From Cymbidium sinense (taxonomy: Eukaryota > Streptophyta > Magnoliopsida > Asparagales > Orchidaceae), in assembly GCA_021442155.1 (NCBI GenBank), contig CM038218.1:57907161-57971160 (forward strand): a DNA stretch of 64,000 nt. The letters are read 5' to 3'. Position 1 is the first letter of the stretch, and every line of letters starts with the position of its first letter. The notes under the pieces were generated by a model, which was not told the DNA's origin, did no database searches, and was given only the letters and a program-made list of their open reading frames with translations. Positions 9,824-21,440 of this stretch are shown here, piece after piece. The translations under genes and the position numbers were made by a program.

Positions 9824-12800
9824 ATGATCAATTTTCTAATTTGGAATGTTCGGGGTATTGGGACTCTCATTGTCTGCAACCATATTAGAAGTGTTTATCG
9901 TATTCATAACATAGCCTTACTTGTTGTTATTGAACTATTCATACACTCTTCTAAGATCAACCATGTTGCTAGAACACTTGGATTTCAAAATTTGTTTTAT
10001 AATATTAACAATAAAATTTGGTGTTTTTGGAATAATTTAGTCAACATCTCTATCCTTGATGATCTTCAGTAATTGGTTAATGTCCACATCTCATTGAGTG
10101 AATTTTTTGCTTTAGGTTCCTTTATTTATGCTTCTTGTAATATAGCTGGTAGGAACATCCTTTGGGATAACTTAAGAACTTTTGCCTCCTCGGTCAACAA
10201 ACCCTGGTTGGTTGGGGGTGATTTTAACACTAATCTCTCTTCCTTGGAAAGAAGAAGGGGGTTGCTCTCTAACATTCATTCCATGGAAGATTTTTTTTAA
10301 TATGATTCTTGATTGCAATCGATTGATATTAGCTTTTGGGCTCATGTGGCATAACTCTAGACTCTGGCAATAGCTTGATAGGACTCTTTTAAATTCTCTT
10401 TGGATCAATCAGTGGCCACTTACTTGTTGAACATTTGAGTAGAAGAACTGCTCGCTTTTGATTTATGTCCAAAATTCCTCCAATAGATTATCCTCCCTAA
10501 CTTCTTTTAGATTTCAAAATATGTGGATCCAACACATTGATTTCATAAATGTTGTATCCATTAATTGGATGGCTCCTCTTCATCCAGATAATTTGGTTAA
10601 GGGCATGATTCACCTCAGGCTTAAGCTTAAAAGGCTTAAATAAAACCTAAATTGGTGGAACAAGCATCATTTTAAAAATATTTTTGCCAATATCAAAAAT
10701 ATAGAACAATTAGTTTGTTCTCTTAAAGATACTATTTTAACTGATTCTACTAAACTTGAGGAGTTGAATGAAGCTAAAGATAACTTAGTTAACTATCAAA
10801 ATATGAAGGAAACCTCTTGGCAAAGGCCTATATATAACGATGGCGTGAAATACAGTACTTCCATGCTCTTTTCAAAAAAAAGAAAGCTTTAAACTATATT
10901 AAAAAATTAAAAATGATAATGGTAGCTAGATCACATATAATAACGATATTAAAGATTCTGTCCTGCATCATTTCAAAAACTTATTAAACAACAATCCTTC
11001 TTTAGAAGCTCTCTCCAACTCTAACCTGATTCCTTCAACAATTACTAATGATGACAACCACTTACTTAATATGCATCCTATGGAAGTTGAGATTAGTAGT
11101 ATTCTTAATAGTATGAACACTGATTCTATTGCTGGCTCGGATGGCTACAAGACTCATTTTTTTCAGCATTGTTGGCCTATTATTAACCTATCGATGTTGT
11201 CCTTGATTTCTTCGATGGTAATCCTTTACCTAGATATTTTTCTAGCACTTCCATTATTCTCATTCCAAAAATTAATAATCCTGAATCTTGGAAAGATTTT
11301 AGACCTATCAGCCTTTGCACCTTCTTTCATAAACTCATTGCTAAATTAATTGCCAATAGAATTAGTCCGCTGCTACCTAAAATTATTTTCCTCAACCAAA
11401 CTGGTTTCATTAAAGGTAGAGCTATATCTGACAACATTCTTCTAGCCCAAGAGCTGATTCATGACCTTAATGCTTCTACCGAGGTGGTAACATCTTTTGA
11501 AATTGGACATCTCTAAAGCTTTTGATAACCTCCCTTGGAATTTTCTCTTCCAAATTCTTGATTGTTTGGTTTTTTAGACTCTTTTATCCGTCTCATTAAA
11601 ATTGTATTACCAATATTTGGTTCTCCATTATCATGAATGGTGTGTCCCTAGGTTTTTTCCCTTCTATGCATGGCTTGAGACAAGGAAATCCCTTATCTCC
11701 CTCTCTTTTTATTATTATTATTGAATATCTTTCGAAGAGTCTTAATGATCTTTTCAACAATAATCCTAGCATATTTTTTAAAACTCAAGGTGGTCTTCCT
11801 GTCTCTCATCTTAGCTTTGCTGATGACTTCATAATCTTTTGCAATGCCTCTATTCATCACATTAAAACTATTAAGAATCTCTTAAATAAATTTGGTAATG
11901 AAAGTGGTCTCTTTCTTAATAAAGTTAAAAGTTGTTTCATTCCTTCCTCTAAAAATATCTAGTAATATGATCAACCAAATCTTGAGAATTACTAATTTTT
12001 CAACAACAACTTCCTATTAAATATCTTGGTGCTCTACTTTTTGAAGGTCAGAAAAGATTACATCTCTTTGATGAGTTAATCGAAAAAATCTCTAATAAAA
12101 TTTCTATTTGGGAATTTCATTTACTCTCATTTGGTGATAGGCTCACTTTGATTAAGAGTGCCCTTAACTCCATGCCTTTATATCTCATTCAAACCATTGT
12201 GCCGACCAATTCTACCATTAATAGAATTGAACGCCTCCTCAACAAATTCTTCTAGGATTCTAACAATTCTACTAAAAGAATGCATTGGACCTCTTGGTAT
12301 AAAAGGCACTCTGAAGGTGGGTTTGGTAAACAAGTAGGAAGCTATCCTTGCTTTTTATAAACTTTGGTCAAATTTTAGAAGCAACAATAGTCTTTGGGCT
12401 AATTTCATGACTGCCAAATACTACCAGGGTTAAGAACCCTCTCATTTGCCCTTATAAAGTGGGAGACTCTCCTGTTTGGAAAAGACTTTGTTCCATCAAA
12501 TGGGTGGCAAAATCATTAATCTCATGGGGGATTAACTCTGGAACCTCCTTCTTTTGGCAAGATAACTAGACTGGAGGTGGGTCCATTGATGAATTACTTT
12601 CTACCCACTCCATTATTGCTATTAAAGTGAACTCTTTATGATAGAATAAGTGGAATAATAGTAACTCTTGACTATATTCCTTTCTCTCTTTTAGATAAGC
12701 TTACTATTATTCCTATCATTCTAGCAATCGATTAGATCCTTTTTAATCTTTCCCAAAATGGTGATTTCAACATTAAAAATGCCTGGACTCATATCAAAGA

Positions 12801-13844
12801 TGCTCATGATTTCTCCAATGTATTTTTTAAACTTTGGAATAACACTATTCCTATTTCTTATTCTATTCTAACTTGGTGTATTTTGAAAAACTTCATCCCT
12901 GTTGACTCCTTGATGTGGTGTAAAGGTTTTTACTTACCTTCAAAATGCTACTACTGCTTTCACATTGAGAATGTGAATCATGTATTTGTTAACGGAGCCA
13001 TTGCTTCCAAACTTTGGATTTGGTATGATGAACTTTTTAATATTGTCAAATTCAATGGCTTCTTAACTCTATACCAACTTATTGAATTCTATTTTGAAAA
13101 CACTATTAATGGCCACATTAAAGTGATAACTGCTATCACTCTTATTTGGTTCATATGGATGGACAAAAATGATGCAAAATATCGTGGGATTCCTATGAAC
13201 CATATGAGGATAATTGCTAGAATTAAAAATAAAATCTGTGCCTTATTTAATGCCAATTTAATTAACTACAATCAATTCAAAGGCTGCAAATTTGTGGCCA
13301 ATAAACTGAGTTTTAATTTGCTGGATCAACCCAACTGTAAAGATGACAAGATTGTTTATTGGATAAAACCTCATGCTAATACAATTAAAATTAACACTGA
13401 TGGCTCTGTTTCTCAAAATGCTTCTAGCTATGGTGGCATTTTCAGAAACTTTAATTGTAAAGTCTTATGTGCTTTTGCTTACCCCCTTAATACTTGCTAT
13501 TCTTTTTCTTGGCTAATGGCGTTTACAAGCTATTGAGATTTGCCTTCAAAAGGTTGGCTCAATATTTGGATTGAGGTGGATGCCACTTGATTGATCTTTT
13601 GACTTCCACCAAAGTGGCCGATACAAAATTATACTACCTTTTAAAGCAGACTAGAGCTCTCCTTTCTCAACTCTATTTTAAAATCACTCATGTATGGCAT
13701 GAAGGTAATGCTTGTGTTGCTTACCTTGCTAATCTGGGTGTTAGATTAGATGGCATAAAATTCTTTGATCAACTTACACTACCTAAACATTTGCGTGGTT
13801 TGGTTAATTTGGACAATACTGGACTCCCTTACCTCAAAAATTAA
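9824..13844 (+). pseudogene. LINE ORF2 (endonuclease-RT-RNase H), broken
   Basis: This is the replication polyprotein of an L1-clade element. The endonuclease begins at ATG 9824 (NFLIWNVRGIG, then GGDFN near 10225), with a TAG-like break at 10070-10072 and a slip in the T-run at about 10290. The reverse transcriptase shows SDGYKTHFFQ (about 11135), WKDFRPISLC, KGRAISDNILLAQE, GLRQGNPLSPSLF (about 11672) and the catalytic FADD box (about 11815-11826), spread over different frames. IKYLGALLF and the thumb region follow at 12013-12300. A zinc-knuckle zf-RVT-type segment lies near 12950, then RNase H with KINTDGS (about 13393) and ITHVWHEGNACVAYLANLG (about 13685). The stop at 13842-13844 ends the element's coding part. 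At least five breaks make it inactive. Confidence 0.9.
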
Positions 13845-14327
13845 TTCATCATATTATTTTGGCCAGTTGTATTACCTGTTTAACTGCATGACCAACTTTT
13901 GTTTAGTGTTATTGTTTCTCTGAGTTTTGCTGAGGCATCTTCCTGATACCCCTTTCTGGTTATTATGTGATCTCTGTGGCATCTGCTGCTGGATTAATTA
14001 TCCTAACCTTATTTAGGGTCTTTCTGCTTCTGCTGTTTCCACTGTTAATGGTGCATTTCTCTTGTTCTCTTGCAGGTTTGCTCCCTAGTGTCATGTATTC
14101 TCTCATCTTGAAGAGCTTTGGCCCAGATCTATTCATTGGCATACTTATGTTAATCAATTTGTATCTTTTGCTTTCCTTTACTCTTTTATTTTGCTTTTGG
14201 TTGTACATAGATAGGGAATTTACTCTCTAGGCTGATTGTAGCCCTTTGAGCGATAGTTGTGAGTCAATCCATGACTATGTAACCCTCTTTTTGTGGCAAT
14301 AAAATTCCATATGTGGGTTTCCTAAAA
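13845..14327 (+). other. LINE 3' UTR and A-tail
   Basis: T-rich 3' UTR. From about 14050 (GGTGCATTTCTCTTGTTCTC) to the end it matches the tails of the two shorter elements at 16.6-19.1 kb, including AGTGTCATG, GTATCTTTTGCTT, the poly(A) signal AATAAA at 14298-14303 and GGGTTTCC before the A-run. Confidence 0.85.
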
Positions 14328-16554
14328 AAACCCTAACCCTAACTAAACCCTAAACCCTACCTAAACTAAACCCTAAACCCCCACCCCACCTAAACCCTCC
14401 CTCCACACCTAACTGACCTCCACTCCTAAATCTTAACCACAAAGCTAAAAACTAACCTACCATAAACACACTATTGTAAACTAGCCAAAGCTTAATACTG
14501 ATGCTAAATCTGACCCAGATCCATGGCTCTAAGGCCTGAGCCACTGACCCTGAGCCCACTAGTTCTAAACTAAAATAAACACAGCTCTGCTACTAAACAG
14601 GACTGGGGTCTAACTTAATAAAACCTAAAGGCCCTAAACTGCCTCTACCCCTGATCTACTGGCTCTTGACATACTCTATTCACTGGGCTTTAAAGCTAAA
14701 ACCTAAACATGGATTAAAACTTAAAATATAATAATTAAAACCTGGACCAAAATAAAATAAAACCTCTAAAGAAAATAAAATAAAAAGTAAAAACTAAACT
14801 AAAATAAAATAAATAAAAATCTAAAATAAATTAAAAAATAAAAAAACTAAATAAATTAATAACTAAACCAAAAATAAGCTTAAAATAAAGCTAAAATAAA
14901 ATAAAATAAAACTAAATAAAAAACTAAACCTAAAAAATAAAAATAAAATAAATAAATAAAAATAAACCCTAAACTAAAAAAATGACCTAAACTTAAAAAT
15001 TAAAATAAAATAAACCTAAACCTAAACTAAAATAATTAAAACTAAAATAAATAAAATAAACCTAAACTTAAAATAAACTAAACCTAAACATAAACTTAAA
15101 CCCTAAGAACATAAAATAAACTAAAATAAAATAAACCTAAACTAGATAAAACCTAGAATAACCTATAAAAAAACTTAAAACCTAAACTTAAAATTAAAGC
15201 TAAACCTAAACCAAAATAAAATAAACCTACCTACAATAATAAACCCTAAAACACTAAACTCTAAACCCAAAACCTAAATTTAAACCTAAAATAAACCTAA
15301 AATAAAATAACTAAACTTACCTAAAATTAAAAAAAATGAAAACCTAAACTAAAACTAAACCCTAAACCAAAACATTAAAATATATTAAGATAAACAAAAA
15401 TAAATAAAAAATAAATAAAGACCTAAACTAAACTAAAAAATAAAATAAACCTAAAACTAAAAAACTTAAATAAAATTTTAAAACTTAACATAATAATAAA
15501 ATAAAAAAACATAAAATAAAATAAAATAAAAACTAAATAAAAATCTAAACCTAAAAAATAAACCTAATAATAAAAAAATAAATAAAATTAACACAATAGC
15601 AAAAAAAAACATAAACCTAAAATAAATTAAACCTAAACCAAAACTAATTAAACTAAATTAAAATAAATAAAACCTAAACCAAAACCAAAACCCTAAACTA
15701 AATAAAATAAGTTAAACTAAAAATAGACCAAAACCAAAAATAAAAAATAAAACTTAGAAATAAACCTAAAACCAAAACCTAAAAAATAAAAAACTAAACC
15801 TAAATGCAAAAATAAAAAAAATAAAACCTAAACATAAAAATAAAATAAAAATAAAAAACTAAAATATATAAACTACCTTAATTTAAACCAAAAGCCAAAT
15901 AAACAACCACACTCACCCTAAACCTAATGCTAAAAACTTAAACTACCCTAATAACTAATACTGAGCTAACTAAACCCCAATGACCTATCTAAATGACTCT
16001 AAAAATGATAGATCCTAAATACTAAACTCCTGAATACCAAATCCTAGAATAAAGACATTTAACTCTGAAACTTACTGGGCCACTAATACCACTGAGCCTT
16101 GACCTAACTGAACTGAGCTGACCTCCAATAAACTCCCACCAAACTTTAAACTGAGCCCCAGCCCTGGGCCTAATCTAGGCCTGAGCCACTAATACTGGGC
16201 CCTGCCAGGCCCTAAATCTGACCTGAATCTGAGCCTTTGAAAGACTGGGCCCTGGGCACTGGGCCACCAGATCCCTGGGCTAGGCCCTAAATGGCCCTGG
16301 GCAAACCTGAGCCACTGAGCCCAAGGCCTGACCTAAGGCTGAAAGGCCTGCAGGCCACTGACCTGCTGGGAACCCTAAGGAAACTGGGCCTGAACTGAGC
16401 CTAAACTGGGCCCTCCCTAACCCTGACCTAGGCCACCAGGCCTAACTGGCTAAAGGCCCAGGCCACAAGAATACCTGAGCCCTACCAACCACAGGCCCTG
16501 AGCCAAACCTAAAACCCTAAACCTACCACAAACCCCAAACCCACAAACTAAAGC
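14328..16554 (+). repeat. Telomere-like array between LINE and derivative
   Basis: CCCTAAA/CCCTAACC-type at 14328-14480, increasingly G-substituted to about 14700, an A-rich CTAAA/TAAAA zone at about 14700-15890, and a strongly G-substituted zone at about 16020-16510 with units such as CTGGGCC and CTGAGCC. No gene is seen. Confidence 0.8.
16020..16510 (+). repeat. Second CCCTGGG-type variant telomere zone
   Basis: About 490 bases in which CCCTAAACC-type units appear as CCCTGGGCC, CCTGAGCC, ACTGGGCC and AGGCCTG. It is longer and more complete than the zone at 7140-7460. Neighbouring sequence on both sides is ordinary A-type array. Confidence 0.7.
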
Positions 16555-17602
16555 ACCTCTGCGTTCCCATCTCCTCTCTAGACTTCCCAGTTCTGGTGTG
16601 ATTTGGGATTGGGGTTTGTTGTCTACTTACACTTGTTGGTTACTAACTTCATGATAAGGATGTTGTTAACATCTACATTGCTTATTTTCATTGGACTTCT
16701 TTTTTGTGTGATATATCCCTACTGTTCTTGGGTATTTACCAGGACTGTATGTTTATTATTTGTCCCATATGTTTGGGATGGGGTTATTTCCATGTTATTC
16801 TATTGCATTGCTGGATTTCAGCAGGTCTTTCTATTAGTTTTTACCTATGCATGGCCTTTTCTACTATTTTCCTGTGGTGGGGGATTCATGTTGGTCTATT
16901 TAAACTTTTGCATCTAGTTAATAATATGGTAGACCTGACAATGATGGCTCACTTTCATTTGTGTTAGGATTCTCATGCCATGGTGCCTAATATGATGACA
17001 TTTTTTCTGCATGGGATCTCCTTACCCATTCTGCTCTTTGATGATTTCTTTTCTATGTTGCATATGGCTTTGCTTAGTTTTACAGGTACTAAGGCTCAAA
17101 GACTTTCAACAAATGGTTGCTATCTGGTTTGTTGGCTATGATGGTTGTGATAAGTTCACTCCTTTTTGGTTTGGTAGTAGCTCTTGTGATGTAACCCTTC
17201 TGCTGAAGTTTGGATGCTCATATTTGCATCTGCCCCAACTTGGTGTGGGTGAGCCTTCTCTATCACACTCATATGACTCTAATTTCACATTCTCTATAAT
17301 TTTGCGGGTTCATTTCTCTTGTGTTCTCTGCAGGTTTACTCCATAGTGTCATGCATTCTCTCATCCTGAAGAGATTTGGCCCTAATCTTCCATTGGGTTA
17401 TCTATGTTAATCAATTTGTATCTTTTGCTTGCCTTACTCTTTCATTTTGCTTTTGGTTATACTTAGATAAGGGATTTACTCTCTAGGCTAATTGTAGCTC
17501 TTTGAGCAGTAGTTGTGGAGTTTATCCCCTTTAAGGACCTTGTAACCCTCTTTTTGTTGCAATAAAATTCCCCCTATATGGGGTTTTTAAAAAAAAAAAA
17601 AA
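16555..17602 (+). mobile_element. Non-autonomous LINE-tail element, copy S1
   Basis: A ~1.05-kb T-rich insert. Its last ~260 bases match the LINE 3' UTR (from the GGTTCATTTCTCTTGTG region near 17305 through AATAAA at 17561-17566), ending in an A-run of about 14 at 17589-17602 followed by CCCTAAACCC. The first ~750 bases do not match the LINE but match copy S2 (for example ATTTGGGATTGGGGTTTGTT and GTTGGCTATGATGG). No conserved protein domain is seen; open frames at 16603-16917 and 17011-17346 are Phe/Leu/Cys-rich T-strand readings that I do not accept as genes. Both flanks are telomere-like array. Confidence 0.75.
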
Positions 17603-17967
17603 CCCTAAACCCTAAACCATAAACTCTAGACCCTAAACCATAAATCAGTTCCTAAACTACTAGACCTGACCCTAGACCCTAGACCCTGGACCCTAAACCT
17701 AAGACCCTAAATCTAAACCCATACCCACCTAAACTAACCTAAACCCTAAACCTCATACCACAAACCCTAAACCAAAACCCTACCACTAAACCCTACCAAC
17801 CCTAAACCCTGGGCCCTTAACTTAAACCCTAAAACCCTAACCATAAACTCCTAGCCAACCCTAACTCTAAACTCAAACTCCTAAACCCTACCCTAAACCA
17901 CTCAACTACCATAAACCATAAAACCTAAAACCAAACTTTAAATCCTAAATAAACCCTACCTAAACCC
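17603..17967 (+). repeat. Telomere-like array between S1 and S2
   Basis: CCCTAAA units with CCTAGACC and CCTGGACC variants in the middle; it ends at AACCCTACGCATTCCC where copy S2 begins. Confidence 0.85.
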
Positions 17968-19062
17968 TACGCATTCCCACCTCTCTCGATGGACTTGCAT
18001 TCTATGGTAATTTGGGATTGGGTATGTTGTCTACTTTACACTTTGGTTCTTAACTTCTATGAAAAGGAGGCTGTTAACATCTACATTGCTTATTTTCATT
18101 GGACTTCCTTTTATGGGATATATCCCTGGGCTATTTACTAGGTTATTTTCTAGGACTGTATGTTTATTATTTGTCCCCTATGTTTGGGATGGGGTTATTT
18201 CCATGCTATTCTATTTCCTTGCTAGATTTCAGTAGGTCTTTCTATTAGTTTTACCTGCATGGCCTTTTTACGGTATTTTCTGGTGGGGCTTCATGTTGGT
18301 CTATTTAAACCCTTGGATCTGGTTAATAATATGGTAAACCTGACAATGATGGCTCACTTTCATTTGTGTTGGGATTCTCTTGCCATGGTGCCTAATATGA
18401 TGACATTTTTTTTGCATGGGATCTCCTTACCCATTCTTCTCTTTACTGATTTCTTTTCTATGTTGCATATGGCTTTGCTTAGGTTAGCAGGTACTAAGGC
18501 TCAAAAGACTTTCAACAAATGGTTGCTATACGAGTTTGTTGGCTATGATGGCTGCGATGATTTCACTCTTTTTTGGTTTGGTAGTAGCTCTTGTGATGTA
18601 ACCCTTCTGCTGAAGTTTGGATGCTCATATTTGCATCTGCCCTAACTTGGTGAGACTGAGCCTAAGCCTTCTCTATCACACTTCTTTATTTTCATTCTCA
18701 ATTTTTGCAGCCTTCATTTTCCATTTTGTCTGTATTACCTTAACTACTCTAATTTCACTTTCTTTATAATTTTGCAGGTGCATTTCTCTTATTCTCTGCA
18801 GGTTTGCTCCATAGTGTCATGCATTCTCTCATCCTGAAGAGCTTTGGCCCTAATCTTCCATTGGCTTATCTATGTTAATCAATTTGTATCTTTTGCTTTC
18901 CTTACTCTTTCATTTTGCTTTTGTTTTTGTAAGATAGTGGATTACTCTCTAGGCTAATTGTAGCTCTTGGCAGTTGTGGAGTTTATCCCCTTTAAGGACC
19001 TTGTAACCCTCTTTTGTGGCAATAAAATTCCCCTTATATGGGGTTTCCCAAAAAAAAAAAAA
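17968..19062 (+). mobile_element. Non-autonomous LINE-tail element, copy S2
   Basis: Same build and same 5' end as S1 (GCATTCCCACCTCTCTCG against GCGTTCCCATCTCCTCTC), so the pair share a defined left boundary and are not random 5' truncations. It carries an extra ~90 bases near 18690-18775 (TTTTTGCAGCCTTCATTTTCC, then TTTTGCAGGTGCATTTCTC) absent from S1. The LINE-like tail has AATAAA at 19021-19026 and an A-run at 19050-19062 joined to CCCTAAACC. No recognisable protein is encoded. Confidence 0.75.
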
Positions 19063-19395
19063 CCCTAAACCCTAAACCCTAAACTCTAGACCCTAAACCC
19101 TAAACCCTAGACCCTAAACCCTAGAACCTAGACCCTAGACCCTAGACCCTAGACCCTATATCCTAAACCCTAAACTCTATACCCTAAACCCTAAACCCTA
19201 AACCCTAACCCCTAAACCCTAAACGATAAACCCTAAACCTTAAATCCTAAACCCTAAACCCTAACCCACCCCTAAACAAACCCCTAAAACCCTCTAAACC
19301 CTAAACCCAAAATCATAAAACCCAAAACCCTAAACCTAAACTCCCAAATAAATCAATAAAACTTCACTTAATAAATATAGATTTCAATACTTTAA
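19063..19395 (+). repeat. Telomere-like array, right edge of first block
   Basis: CCCTAAA with a run of CCCTAGA variants at 19080-19170. Units decay to the right and end at the start of AT-rich satellite sequence. Confidence 0.85.
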
Positions 19396-20890
19396 ACTCT
19401 AACCCTAAATTATATTACAATACCATATATTATAGTATAATGTAGCATCATATGTTTGAGCATGTAGTGATGTCTTTTTGGATGCTATAAGATGTTTTGA
19501 AATTCTTTAGTATATTATGGTATTGTTATAGTCTATATTAATATAAATCTTAAAAATATAAATTTAATAAACCGGATGATGAAATTTGTTAAATTTGAAG
19601 TGGGAATTAGCTTGTAGTACCAAAGGTGTGCTTCATATTTAGTCTAAAAGTAAGATTTTATGTTCTAATTAAATATTATATGTTGTAGCATATATCATAT
19701 ATCATAATATATTATTCTGTGCATTTTAAATTATTTTAGCATTTTACAATCATGCAGTCGAGCCTACAGTAGCATTATTTATAAAAATGTTAATTTAGAC
19801 ATTAAAATAGAGGAATTTGGCCAAATTCATAATAGGTTGAGCATGGCAACATATTATATTATTTCAATTTAAAATATGTAAGTGATACGACTAAAATATA
19901 TAGTTTTTTATTGTTTAGACTAATTTTATGATTTTTTTATCTTAAGCAATCCCTTGTGATGTGATATGCAATATAATATAATATAATATGTTATAGTGTA
20001 TTAAAATATATGATGCCATAACATGTAGCATCATGCATTATAGCAAACTATGTATTTGTATTTGTTGTTTAGCATATTTTAGTTTGTTATAGTGATGTAG
20101 TAGAGTTTGTACTTGGTATAATTCATAATAATATTGATTTATATCTTTGAGATGATAAGATTTGGCCAAATTTAAGGTAAGATTTAGGGAACATCATTGG
20201 GGTGTGCTATGGTGTGTCATTTCATCAAAAGAATGGAATTTTTCATCCAAAATAAATGTTCATTTTCAACAAAATTTTATAAATTTTCTTGAAGTGATTC
20301 ATTATAAGGTAATGTAAGATAATATATTATATGAAAGCATATTAAAATATAATGTACATAACAAAATAACTTCACATATATATGAATGTGGTGCTATGTT
20401 ACTAAATGTTATTCTACATTTTAGTATGTTTTACTTTTGTTATAATACATTGGGTCAAAACTCACACAAATATTAATTTGAAGGTTGAGCTGGAAGAATT
20501 TGGCCAAATTCACGCACACACCAAGAAGCAACACCAAAATTATGCTATTTTGTACCATTTCTAATAGAAAATAAGAATTTTACATCTAAAATGAACGTTA
20601 TTCATATTTTGAGAAAATTTTGTTATTTGTTCCTTTTAAGTGATTCTAATGAGGTGTAATGTCAGACAATATATTATATTATAGTAAAATTATAATATAA
20701 CATCATATATTATAATATAATATAGTGTGTTAATTCACACTTATAATATGTTTTAAATATTGTATAGTTAGTTTGAGCTTGCACCATCAAAAATAATAAA
20801 ATGTTGATTACAATGTTAAGATGATGCAATTTGAATGAATACATTAGACTTTTGAAGTATTAATGGTGTGCATAAAAGGATAAATAAGAT
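19396..20890 (+). repeat. AT-rich ~340-bp satellite, about five degenerate monomers
   Basis: Monomers share a palindrome-rich TATAATATAATATA core, a TTTTAGTATGTTT segment, AATATTGATTTA and a conserved GGAATTTGGCCAAATTCA box. The box, or a decayed form, occurs near 19570, 19813, 20160, 20500 and 20825, giving spacings of roughly 250-345 bases. The same five-monomer block appears at 44801-45030 plus 50386-51660. Confidence 0.75.
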
Positions 20891-21440
20891 TTGATAAGAA
20901 TTCCATGTCAAGGACATGGAGGGAGATCTGCTAGGGGATCACACATGCATTGGACATGACATGTGAGGGGTCTATGTCGAGGGCTTAGAAAAAAAAATCT
21001 GTTGGGGATAAGGTTTTAATTTGATTTGATTATATGATTTATGGAAAGAAGATTCATTGGAGATAAGAATCTATAATCCACCATGGATTAAGATCGAATT
21101 GACTTTAATTTATTTTGTTTTAATTGATTTGGAGGCATATCTACTAGAGATATGAGCTTGAGTCCACTTGGGATTGGTATATGAACCTTCCACTAAAGAA
21201 GCAGGTTCAGGATATGCACTGGGGATTATGATTTGAGTTTGATTTCTTATATTTGTTTGGGGATGTATCCACTGGGGATAAGAGTTTGGCTAGATTTCTT
21301 TGACTTAGACTTTACTAGGTGAGTTGGTTTAATTTGGTTCCACTAGGTAGGTTCATTTTTAATTTGGCTATAGTAGGGAGAATGGTATGATTTAACTCCA
21401 CTAGGGAAAGTCAAATTAGGTTTAATTTAATCTAAGTTAA
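20891..21440 (+). repeat. Linker with CATATCCACTGGGGATA-type short repeats
   Basis: Segments such as GGCATATCTACTAGAGATA, ATATGCACTGGGGATTA and GTATCCACTGGGGATA recur roughly every 60-110 bases. No coding potential is seen. The second locus has a matching stretch at 51660-52200. Confidence 0.6.

Larger units (their letters stand above)
8045..14327 (+). mobile_element. L1-clade LINE, nearly full length, inside telomere array
   Basis: About 6.3 kb, within the usual range for plant L1 elements. The order is a short C/T-rich 5' UTR, ORF1 (DUF4283 plus CCHC knuckle), linker, ORF2 (endonuclease, reverse transcriptase, zinc knuckle, RNase H), a 3' UTR with AATAAA at 14298-14303, and an A-run ending at 14327. 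Left flank is CCCTAAA-type array to about 8044 and right flank is CCCTAACCCTAAC from 14328, so both junctions are telomeric and any target-site duplication is hidden in the repeat. ORFs carry several stops and frameshifts, so it cannot move by itself. The exact 5' end is uncertain by some tens of bases because the 5' UTR grades into C-rich array. Confidence 0.9.

Noticed and set aside
16603..18645. Frames of 87-128 codons in S1 and S2
   Set aside because: Hydrophobic, Cys/Phe-rich translations of T-rich DNA; the frames are not conserved between the two copies.
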